A stretch of DNA of 64,000 nucleotides, taken from positions 3,932,154 to 3,996,153 of the forward strand of contig NC_079895.1 in NCBI RefSeq assembly GCF_024868665.1, given 5' to 3'. Below, in pieces: positions 20,061-33,300 of the stretch. This stretch comes from Triplophysa rosa (lineage: Eukaryota > Chordata > Actinopteri > Cypriniformes > Nemacheilidae). The notes under the pieces were generated by a model. It saw nothing but the letters and a program-made list of their open reading frames with translations. It made no database searches and was not told the DNA's origin. How positions within the stretch are numbered: the stretch's first letter is position 1; every line of letters begins with the position of its first letter. A program made the position numbers and the translations under genes.

Positions 20061-20779
20061 AACCTACAAAAAAGCTTATAAAAATGGGCATTAAGATGTT
20101 TACTAATGCAACTGGCCTGTGTTTAAAGTGTAAAAAAGATAAAGGTACAATTATGCATTGTTTTTGGTACTGTTGACAAAAATTTTCCATATTGGAAAAA
20201 AATACATAAGGTAATGAAAGATCTTCTTAGAATAAACTTTGATATGACCCCAGCTTTGTACCTATTGAAGCTTAACGTGTAAACAGTCTATTTAAAAAAG
20301 ATGCTATGCAGTTATTTACTGTCCTGGTATATATGACTAAAAAATGCATTTTGTTACTTTGGTCTGCATCACAGGCTCCATCCTTTAAAATGTGGATATC
20401 ACAGATTGCTACATGGTTGCCACTTGAAAAGTTCACTTATGATAAACAGCAAAGATCTGATAAATTCTGGCTGATGTGGTCACCCCTTTGGGAATATATA
20501 AAAGAGATTCCTTGAGGTACATATAGAGCTGTGTTTAAATCTCCTTTTACTTTTCTCTTTATTCCTCACTTAAAGATAGCTCTAAAATTGTGTGATCCTT
20601 TTTTATTTTTTCACTAAAATTTGTATTTGATGTCATGCCTACATTTCACATGTTGCCTTTTTTCTCATTTTTATTTCTTTAAGGTTTTGAACATTCTGAA
20701 ACATGTATATGTATAAATATAAGTTGTATTACTGTCAATGTAATTTGATACTATGGGCAAAAAAATAAAAATAAAAAAA
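20061..20779 (+). mobile_element. 5'-truncated L1-like LINE, ORF2 C-terminus and tail
   Basis: Frames here read CLKCKKDKGTIMHCFWYC (a CCHC-like C-terminal motif of L1-type ORF2), then a stop. A second frame reads KKCILLLWSASQAPSF, then LPLEKFTYDKQQRSDKFW and MWSPLWEYI, the usual C-terminal run of fish L1 ORF2. The element ends in an A-rich tail (AAAAAAATAAAAATAAAAAA). It is frame-broken and inactive. The tail abuts the first base of the duplicated block (20780). Confidence 0.75.
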
Positions 20780-21462
20780 TACCCATAAACCAACAGACTT
20801 CCTGTTTTTACAAATATCCTGTTTCATCTCGCAAATTAGAATGCATGTGGGTGGTTAATGATGAAGTGTGTAAACTGTCAAAGATCAAATGTAGCCTCCT
20901 ATATATTAGAATTGGCTTTTTTCTTGAACAATAGAAGATGCCCAGATAGCACACGTACATCTGGCAGACATCTATTTTCATCTGCAAGACATCTGGCAGA
21001 TGCTGTTTGCTCATCTGCCCTACATCTCTGAGACATCAGATGTCATATAGACCTCTAGAAGATGTCTGTAAGATGTGTATGATTTAGAATGCTCTCTTCT
21101 AAGATGTTTAGCAGATGTTTTTACACAACAGATGTTTTCTAGATCTCCAGATCTTTAGCAGACATCTTACAGATGTACCTGTGCTATCTGGGTGAGAGGC
21201 GTAGGGTGTGACAAAAGTGTTTTGGAAAGCATTTTCTTCACAGTTCCATTCGGTTCTAGACATCACACACTTCAACTTTAAGTACTTGTATGTGCAGTGC
21301 ATTTATACATATTGTGTTTTGACATATTAACTGGAAGGAATTTTCAGGAAAGGCTCCGCCCAATCAAATCGCCCAGTAAGACTGTTTCATGTTCCCGACA
21401 CAAATGAGTTCAACACACGTGCCACTGAGGTGCCACCCCACTCATCTTCACTAAACTCCAAC
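20780..21462 (+). pseudogene. Duplicated fragment of vil1 (intron 12 to part of exon 13)
   Basis: From TACCCATAAACCAACAGACT this repeats 12661 onward, and from about 21350 to 21462 it repeats vil1 exon 13 up to CTAAACTCCAAC (original ends 13130). The original splice acceptor (TTAACAG) is now TTAACTG. About 50 bases of exon 13, its donor and all later exons are missing. A MITE is inserted at 20941-21191. About 40 codons remain open, but without a functional acceptor it should not be spliced as villin. Confidence 0.85.
20941..21191. mobile_element. MITE rich in CAGATG/CATCTG, CCCAGATAGCACA termini
   Basis: The ends CCCAGATAGCACA and TGTGCTATCTGGG are inverted repeats. The interior repeats AGATGT/ACATCT-like words more than a dozen times. 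Comparison with 12840-12850 in vil1 intron 12 shows it interrupts the duplicated copy, so it inserted after the duplication. Confidence 0.8.
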
Positions 21463-22064
21463 ATAATCCAATATAACATACTGTGGTCATTCATTTGGCA
21501 CAAACAATATCTTTTTTTAGGTTCCCTGTCCTCTGTTGGATTATTTATACTGACAACTACTGGCGTGAATGCAGCATCATATTGAAAAGTATGAACAAGT
21601 AAAACATTTTCCCTGCTGTCCATACAATACAGTCAAGGCGGGGCAGTACTTGAAAGACATTCAAATCAACCTGTTGAACGTGCTTGTGTACACGTGTTTT
21701 TATATAATGTGGGCGTAAACATCATACAGCCTTTAAAGAGCAGCAAGGGAAGGGCAGTTTTCATACCGCAATATTTGCAACTTCATCTGTAATTCCTGAT
21801 CTCGTAAAATAACATATGGACTATTAAATGGACTACAACTCACTGACATTACTGTAGGTTTTACAGGTATTTAAGTGTTGACTCAGCGCATGAGCAAACA
21901 CATAAAATTTGCGTGCAGGTGAAGCTTTCTCTCATGTAAGATTTTTTGGCTCTGTATTGCTGACCAAGATTTGTTGTTGGTTCTTAGGATTTGGGTCACT
22001 TTTTAAAGTTCCTGAACTTAATTTATGCCTTTCCTTCTTTAAACAGCTGAACAAAGCAGCAGGA
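21463..22064 (+). promoter_or_regulatory. paox copy 2 upstream region
   Basis: Bases 21463-21667 match neither the vil1 nor the paox1 block. Homology to the copy 1 promoter resumes at 21668 (CAACCTGTTGAACGTGCTTG). TATTTAAG at about 21870 is the equivalent of the copy 1 TATA-like site. The two upstream regions differ by several indels near 21890-21960, so regulation may differ. Confidence 0.35.
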
Positions 22065-24539
<2,475 letters not shown>

Positions 24540-24940
24540 ACACCACTATCCTAACGTTTAAGAGTTTTATATACTTGACCTCACATCTTGCAATCTGTGC
24601 ATTTAATGGGTCATGGGCAACTTTGTTTGTACATTTAACTGATTGCTGTATCATGCATATCTCTGCTAAACAGTTGAAGTAATGAAGAATTATTCTGATT
24701 ACTCTCTAAAGCAATGAAATGTCCGAAAATGAGCTTCTTTAATTCTAAATATAAACCATTTTAAAATATGATTTTAGTTTAATTTAGCTGTCTTAACCAT
24801 GTCCAGTTGTTTGCCTAGAAAAACAATGAATACAGTATATACTGTATGTTTGTTGGTTTTAGCTAATGAAAGCTTTTCTGGCTACAGAAATGTTTCCTGA
24901 TCATTCAGATTATCAATTCATCCTCTGGATGTTGTAACAC

Positions 24941-25528
24941 TTAAAGGGATACTTCCCCCAAAAATGAAAATTCTGTCATCATTTTCTCACCTTCGAGTTG
25001 TTTGTTCTGCTGAACACAGCGAAAGATTTTTGGAAGAATGCTTATAACTAGACAGATCTTGACCTCCATTAACTACCATAGTAGGAAAAATTACTTTATC
25101 ATTTTTTGTTCTGTTAAACACAAAAGAAGATATTTTGAAGAATGTAGAACATCTGTCGGCGACGATAGCCCTGTGGTTAGTGCGCCGACATATAGTGCCA
25201 GTGCAATTGCGGCCTGACGCGACTTCAATTCCCGTCTCGAGCATCATTTGCCAGTCCCTCACCCCTGTCTCTACATCCAACACTTTCCTGTCTGCTCTCC
25301 ACTGTCCTATAAAAAGAATGTAGGACAGTTCTGGGGCACTTTTGACCACCATTGTATTTTTTCCTACTGTGGTAGTCAAAGGGGGGTAAAATCTGTCTGG
25401 TTATAAGCATTTTTCCAAATATCTTTCTCTGTGTTCATCAGACCAAGGTAATTTATACAGATTTGGACCCACTCGAGGGTGAGTAAATGATGACAGAATT
25501 TTCATTTTTGGGTGAAGTGACCCTTTAA
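24941..25528. mobile_element. TTAA-ended MITE interrupted by a SINE
   Basis: It begins TTAAAGGGATACTTCCCCC and ends GGGTGAAGTGACCCTTTAA. The SINE at 25148-25313 is nested inside it. Confidence 0.8.
25138..25323 (+). mobile_element. tRNA-derived SINE with 10-bp target duplication
   Basis: AAGAATGTAG flanks both sides (25138-25147 and 25314-25323). The 5' part reads GATAGCCCTGTGGTTAGTGC (box A-like) and then ACTTCAATTCCCGTCTC (box B-like), typical of a tRNA-derived head. The tail ends CCTATAAAA. It is related to the copy at 59748-59939. Confidence 0.75.
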
Positions 25529-26270
25529 ACACTGCAATACAAAGATCCGAGATTGTTTAAATGAGCTAAAAAAGTGAATGTGTTTTGCTTTAACAGCATG
25601 CAGCGCTAACAGATGTGTGTTTTTACATACTTCACAAGCACGTCTGAAGAAATGATCAAATAAACTAAAGTATGCTTTTGCTTTTTCACACAACATCATT
25701 GCAGCCTTCAAAAGGTGTTTTGCACTGGAGATTACGATACATTTGTCACTTGATTTAAAAACATTTACTCAAAGTATGTTTGTCATAAAGAATAGCTTAA
25801 ATGTGCTTGTTGGAAAATTATAATGTATGTAGTTTTTAGTCCATTTACAAATGAGAGAGCGTTTAACTTTCTTAGCTTAGTATTTACTTAGATTTACAGA
25901 AAATCAATCAATCAATAATGAGTCAATTCTATTAGATTTCCCCACGTTACAATTAGTGTAAAATCTAATGTTTACTGTTTTGTTACATTAGTTTAGTAGC
26001 ATTGTTTGTTACATTTTCATTACTCGGGCAACAGAAAAGGGTGGTTAATTAATGTCACTATATTTAAATAACTAAATTTAACAATTATTTACTTCCATTT
26101 TAAAGTTGTGATTCATCCAGGCAAAGTATTTAAGATTGATCCCCCAAACATTATTTTATATGATGTTTTTGGTTGTTACAATAAGAATCACGTTATGCAA
26201 TAAAGTCGATCTTTTTATAATTCGTGCCATGGAGGCTTTCATTTTGGAAAACCACTAAATTCCGGTAGTG
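25529..26270. other. Intergenic, nothing recognised
   Basis: AT-rich sequence between the MITE and the dnajc10 5' end. No exon, RNA gene or named repeat is evident. Confidence 0.5.
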
Positions 26271-26370
26271 AGTGCTCTTTCCGCTGACTGCTTCACACTG
26301 CTGCTGCAGTCACTCACTCACCGGTGAATCAGAGAAGCACTGGAGGAGTGTAGAAGATTTTCGAGACAAG
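26271..26370 (+). promoter_or_regulatory. dnajc10: Likely dnajc10 promoter-proximal region and untranslated exon 1
   Basis: A locally GC-richer stretch ends in ACAAG|GTCAGA at 26370/26371, a plausible donor. It can join the strong acceptor ending at 27299 (TCATCATCATTTACAG), just upstream of the start codon. I saw no clear TATA box or ER-stress element. The transcription start is inferred. Confidence 0.4.
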
Positions 26371-27299
26371 GTCAGACACAATATCTTTTAGATTAGACTA
26401 CATGCGTCCGTGCATTACTTGATTTGTCTGTTGGAATATTTTACGACTGTGTTTTATTAAAGGCGCACAGTCATTAGCTGCGTGACTGTTTTACAGATTC
26501 GAGCTTGGGTTTGTAGTCTCAGACCAACATTTATAAGTGCATTAATGAAGTAAGTTAAAATAAATTATTTATATATGGTTTAATTGTAAATACATCTATT
26601 ATACATAACTAATGTGTTGTATTTGCTGTAGCTCATGTAACGCGAGCTGGTATCTAACGTTACACACAACAAATACTTTATTTAACTCTTACTGTAATAA
26701 ATACATGTTTTACACACAAGCGGAGCTGATGTTGATCATTTAGATTGCAATATTAGATTTTAACTGGGATAATAACTATTTTACTTCACTTTGGTCTCAT
26801 AAAGATTTGTAGACATATGGGTTTCTTTGACTATGTTAATATTGAGCATTATAAAATAAAGCCAACTATTTAAAACTATTTTTCTAGTTTATTTCATTTG
26901 TCTGCACTGTTGTTGTTGTTGATGTTGAAATGCGGCATGTTTGTTTATTACAGTGTTTAAAATGAAGCCTAATAACATGTTTATGATAGAGTTTTATACT
27001 TAAGATTGTAAGTCGACAAAATCTATACATAAACGTGGCACACCTAAATTATGACACGAAATACACATATTTATTCTTATTATATATTAAGTTTAGTTAG
27101 ACTTTTAATTCAAACTGAAATGTGTCAAATTCTTTGAATAAAAACTTAAAATGTCTGTTAAATGATGTGCTTTAGATCAGATGTACAGCAGAATATGAGA
27201 TGGCATGAGAAAGTTGCTCCACCCTCTCTGTAAACACATACGTGTACATTTCCTGAGATCTCCTTTCTTTCTCTTTTTCTCTTTCATCATCATTTACAG
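26371..27299 (+). other. Putative dnajc10 5' UTR intron
   Basis: AT-rich, with no recognisable element. It ends in a pyrimidine-rich tract and AG. Confidence 0.4.
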
Positions 27300-27314
27300 G
27301 TTCATTTGTTGAGA

Positions 27315-27338
27315 ATGGTGATCCCCACATTCTTGTAA
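27315..27338 (+). promoter_or_regulatory. Short upstream ORF in dnajc10 leader
   Basis: ATGGTGATCCCCAC... encodes seven codons and a stop, 51 bases before the dnajc10 start codon and inside the inferred second 5' UTR exon. Such uORFs often reduce or condition translation of stress genes; no effect is shown here. Confidence 0.35.
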
Positions 27339-27389
27339 ACATTTCTTCATCCTTCAAACACCGAAAATCTCCAACAACAGCCTTCGAGA

Positions 27390-30300
27390 ATGCAGAGGTT
27401 GCAGAATCACCTGAGACCTGCGAGAAGAACACTGCTGTTTGCTTTTGTCGCAGTGTGGCTTTTTGTTGCGATTTCCTCAGATGAAGATTACTACAAGTTG
27501 TTGGGTATTTCTAAAGAGGCCAGTACTCGAGAAATTCGGCAGGCTTTCAAAAAGCTTGCTCTCACGATGCATCCGGATAAAAACCCAGTGAGTAGCTTCA
27601 TTATTGCGTGCCATCAAGACGTGTGTGTCATCTTTTGCTGTGACAACTGACTCTTTCGTTCTGTCGTTGTAGAATGATGAAGCAGCCCATGACGAGTTCT
27701 TGAAGATCAATCGGGCCTATGAGGTGTTGAAGGATGAAGACTTGAGGAAGAAATATGACAAGTATGGAGAGAAGGGCCTGCAAGACGAACAGCAGGGAGG
27801 AAGATATGAAAGCTGGAACTATTACAGATATGATTTTGGTAATTTACTTTATTTCATCATCACATTCTGTATGGATATTATAACGCAGCATAATGATAGA
27901 AAAACAAAGCTTTAGGTTTGTTGAAGATACGCCGTACTCGTTTATTCTGGATAACAATGGTACTTTGTTTTTCAGGCATTTATGATGATGATCTAGAAAT
28001 TATTACGCTGGACAGAGGAGACTTTGGTAAGTGAAGCACATTTGACCCAAATTATGCATTATATTTCTAGAATAGCTGAAAATGTATTTTGTTTGTGTAA
28101 AACTCACAAAATCAGGTCACGCTGTCCCCCTAAAATTAAAAGATCACATTTTGCATACATTAAGTGAACCCTGTTTTATGTATTGTTGGCTTTTGGGTAG
28201 AAATGTGACACGCACATTTTTTAACATGTTAATTCACCCGTCACCTGTTTCAGCTGATCTTGTATAATTTATTTTCCAAAAGAGGCCAGACATGTTCTTG
28301 CAAACGGTGGAGTGTCACATGGTTTTTGTTTTTCCACAGATGCAGCGGTAAATTCGGGAGAGGTCTGGTTCGTGAATTTCTACTTTCCACGCTGCTCGCA
28401 CTGTCACGACCTAGCTCCTACGGTACATAGCGCGATGTGTCATCTCATATTCCTTATCTTCCTCCTCACGTGTGCTGTAGATTAATTTGACCATCATGCC
28501 ATCGTGTCCCATAGTGGCGAGAGTTTGCTAAGGAGATGGACGGGGTGATTCGGATAGGTGCTGTGAACTGTGGTGATAATGGCATGCTGTGCCGGAGTAA
28601 AGGAATCAACAGCTACCCCAGCCTTTATGTGTTCAGGAACGGAATGGTAAGAGAATTTTGATTTTGCTTTCGTCAGGATATATATACTCTAATGTACACT
28701 GCCCGTCCAAAAAAAAGTCACCACCTGGATTTAACTCAGCAAATAGGTAAGAGCCTCCCATTAGATTGGAGGTCTAGGTTCAGCAATGTTATGTGCCCAA
28801 AGAATGAGGTCAGCTGACTACCTGAATGTACTGAATGACCAGGTTATTCCATCGATGGGTCTTTTCTTCCCTAAAGGCACGGGCATATTCCAAGATGTCA
28901 ATGCCAGAAATAATCGGGCTCAAATTGTGAAAGAGTGGTTCAGGGAGCACGAGACATCATTTTCACACATGGTTTGGCCACCACAGAGTCCAGACCTTAA
29001 CCCCATTGAGAATCTTTGGGATGTGCTGGAGAAGAATTTGCGCAGCAGTCCGACTCTCCCATCATCAATACAAGATCTTGGTGAAAATGAATGCAACTCT
29101 GGACGGGAATAAATGTTGGACGGGAATACATTGCAGAACCTTATCGAAACGATGCCACGGCGAATGCGTGCTGTAAACAAACCTGAAGGCGGTCCAACGA
29201 AATATTAAAGTGTGTGACTTTTTTTTTTGGATGGGCAGTGTATATACTGTATACATGTATGTAATGTTTGATGTTTAGTCGCACTTAAATTCAAATGCAA
29301 TCATGTCAACAGAATCCAGAGAAATACTATGGCGACAGATCGAAAGCAAGTCTTATGACGTTTGCTATGCAACTTGTGCAGAGCAAAGTGGAAGAACTTT
29401 GGCAAGGTATTAGATTTTAACTTGTATAGTGAGGTCTAAAAGGTTAACTGAACAGTTCACCCAAAAATGAAAATTCTGTCTTCATTTACTCACCATCAAG
29501 TTGTTGCAAATCTGTATACATTTCTTTGGTCTGATGAACACAGAGAAAGATATTTGGAAGAATGCTTCATGCTTGTAATCAAACCACCATTGACTACCAT
29601 AGTAAGAGAAATTGCTTTATGAATAACTTTGTTCTGTTGAACACAAAAGAAGATATTTTGAAGACCGTAGCAAAGCAAACAGTTCTGGGACACTTTTGAC
29701 TAACATTGTCATTTTTCCTCCTATGGTAGTCAATGGTGGCCAAGAACTGTTTGGTTACAAGCATTCTTCCAAATATCTTTCTCTGTGTTCATCAGAAAAA
29801 AGAAATGTATACAGATTTGCAACAACTCGAGTAAATGATGACATAATTTTTATTTTTGGGTGAACTGTCCCTTTAAGACCTCACTGAATGGTGTTTTTAC
29901 AGTTTTAGCATTTGAAACATTAAAAATCAATTTTGTCTTTAAACATTTTGGATTTGTATTTTCAGGCAATATCTTCGCTGAGATTGATCGTGCATTTGCA
30001 GAAAGAATCGGCTGGCTGATAACTTTCTGTGCTGACACTGGAGGTGTGACTATTAAACTTAAATAGTTCAATTAAATAAAGACTCGCTCTCTGTTTTGCT
30101 GAAAAGTCGCTTAAACAATATTGTTTCTCATAGACTGCGTGGAATCTCAGACTAGACGAAAGCTGGCTGGAATGTTGGCAAGTCATTTATTATGAAATTT
30201 GTCATGAATATCGTGTTTTATAATAATATGAATATTCATGTTTGTTTCTTCAGGACGGTCTGGCACATGTAGGCTGGATGGATTGCTCCAAACAGGCAGA

Positions 30301-33300
30301 CCTATGTGACAGCTTTGACGTCACCACGAGCACAACAGCCCTTTTCCCCCCTGGTAGTTCTCTTACTCAGAGAGGAAGCGTGTTGGTTAGTCTGATACTG
30401 ATGAACATTTATGCATGGCCTCACACTTTTATTGTTATTGCTTTACTGTAAACCTTTAAAAACAAATTTAAAAGTGTTAATGTGATGCGCTGGTTCTTTC
30501 ATTTTCACTTTTGCAGTTCATCCAGAGTTTGGATGCTAAAGAAATATATGCACAAGTATTGAAGCATCTGCCTGACTTGGAGATGCTTACAAAGGAGAGC
30601 TTTGAGGTACGATCTTACGTGCGTTTCATCACGAATACCATGTGAACAAATACTGTATAAGCTCACATATCTAGATGAGTACGTTTGCACTGAACTGTAC
30701 CACACCCAACATTACCTGTATCAGTGTTTACATAAGACAACTGACACTTAGCGTTGTGCATAACTGGGTGGCACAACTGTGTTGATATGTCTTGAATTTT
30801 TTTGTCATTTCAGGATAAATTAGCTCATCATCGATGGCTCGTCAGCTTCTCATTTGGAAACGATGACCTGGCATCACACGAGTTCAAAAAACTCAACGCT
30901 CTGTTGAAAGACTCTCACATACAGGTGCTTCATTTCTCTTTGTCGCTTTTATGTTCCATGGAAGAATCATACAGGTTTGGGGAACAACACTGAGAATGGA
31001 AAATGTAATTAAAGGGGTCATATGGTGCGAACACGTGTTTTTAGTTGTCTTTGGTGTGTTATAAGTTGCCCATGCATGTATTAGACACATGTCGGAAGAA
31101 AAGATGCATTCTATCTAAAAGCGAATGCTCACACAGACCTGCCTGAAACGCCTCGTGTAACCACACCCCCACAAATCTACGTCAGTTCGTGGTATGATTT
31201 GACTAAGACCGCCCAAATGTATACGCAAGTAAGGTGGGCGTACCTGTCAGTACAATTGCTTTGGAACCTGATGTTCCAAATATGGTAAGAGGCGTAACAT
31301 TTCCGTCACACGCTTGCAGTATTCCACCAATCACTACGCACTGGTTAACTGGCCAATCATAGCACACCTCGCTTTTCAGAGCGATGAGCTTTGTTAAAAA
31401 TCTGCGAGTTTCAGAGAAGCGGGGCAAAGAGGAGATACAAACATGCACGGTATGTGGAAAATACAGCGTTTTTGAACCTTAAATCGTGTAAACACATTGC
31501 ATTACATCTAAAACAAACAATAATATTAGTTTTAGCCGTGTCATATTACCCCTTTAAAATTGTAATAGAAGTCATGATTTCACTTGGATTGTTGGATTGA
31601 AGTTGTTCTCTGTCTGCACAGGTGGGGAAGGTGGACTGCATCTCTGATTCAGACCTCTGCACTTCTCTGTATATTCACAAACCATGTGTGGCTGTTTTTA
31701 AAGGGCTTGGAATTCATGATTATGAGATTCACCATGGTAAGTTCAAACATGCTTTTCTGCACATTGCAATGCTTTTAAAGCTTTAGAGACAACTAGAAAA
31801 TCCACCTTGATTACATTTTAGTCTGTATTGAAGAGGTTTAACGGTTTTCTGATGCCCTCTATGCCGTGTTAATTTTTCAGGTAAAGATGCCCTGTATAAC
31901 ATAGTAGCATTTGCAAAAGAGAGCGTCGGCGCCCACGTGACCACTCTCAGACCTGAGAACTTCCCCAGTCATGAGAAAGAGCCCTGGCTGGTTGACTTCT
32001 TTGCACCTGTGAGTTATCAATATATCTGAAATTCTCTATTAAACATCCGCTGAAAGCTGATTATTTTGAACTCTGCTAAGCATGTAGCCACATTGCCATG
32101 GTAACTTCCTGCCTATGGCGCATTCTTTGAGCTCATGTTGGTGTAAAATTATTTAATTCTTTATACACTGACCAAAATTATAAACGCAACACTTTTGTTT
32201 TGCCCCCATTTTTCATGAGCTGAACTCAAAGATCTAAGACTTTTTCTATGTACACAAAAGGCCTATTTCTCTCAAATATTGTTCACAAATCTGTCTAAAT
32301 CTGTGTTGGTGAGCACTTCTCCTTTGCCGAGATAATCCATCCACCTCACAGGTGTGGCATATCAAGATGCTGATTAGACAGCATGATTATTGTACAGGTG
32401 TGCCTTAGGCTGGCCACAATAAAAGGCCACTCTAAAATGTGCAGTTTTATCACACAGTACAATGCCACAGATGTTGCATGTTTTGAGAGAGCGTGCAATT
32501 GGCATGCTGACTGCAGGAATGTCCACCAGAGCTGTTGCCCGTGAATTGAATGTTCATTTCTCTACCATAAGCTGTCTCCAAAGGCGTTTCAGAGAATTTG
32601 GCAGTACAGCCAACCGGCCTTACAACCACAGACCACGTGTAACCACACCAGCCCAGGACCTCCACATCCAGCATCTTCACCGCCAAGATCGTCTGAGACC
32701 AGCCACCCGGACAGCTGCTGCAACAATCGGTTTGCATAACCAAAGAATTTCTGCACAAACTGTCAGAAACCGTCTCAGGGCTCATCTGCATGCTCGTCGT
32801 CCTCATCGGGGTCTCGACCTGACTGCAGTTCGTCATCGTAACCGACTTGAGTGGGCAAATGCTCACATTCGATGGCGTCTGGCACTTTGGAGAGGAGTTC
32901 ACTTCACGGATGAATCCCGGTTTTCACTGTACAGGGCAGATGGCAGACAGCGTGTATGGTGTCGTGTGGGTGAGCGGTTTGAGGATATCAACGTTGTGGA
33001 TCAAGTGGCCCATGGTGGCGGTGGGGTTATGGTATGGGCAACGAACACAGGTGCATTTTATTGATGGCATTTTGAATGCACAGAGATACCGTGACGAGAT
33101 CCTGAGGCCCATTGTTGTGCCATTCATCCACAACCATCACCTCATGTTGCAGCATGATAATGCATGGCCCCATGTTGCAACGATCTGTACACATTCCTGG
33201 AAGCTGAAAACATCCCAGTTCTTGCATGGCCAGCATACTCACCGGACATGTCACCCATTGAGCATGTTTGGGATGCTCTGGATCAGCGTATACGACAGCG

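Noticed and set aside
21909..22064. N-terminal extension of paox copy 2 from ATG 21909
   Set aside because: The extra codons do not align with copy 1, cross the acceptor-like TTTAAACAG, and precede a start that is conserved in both copies.
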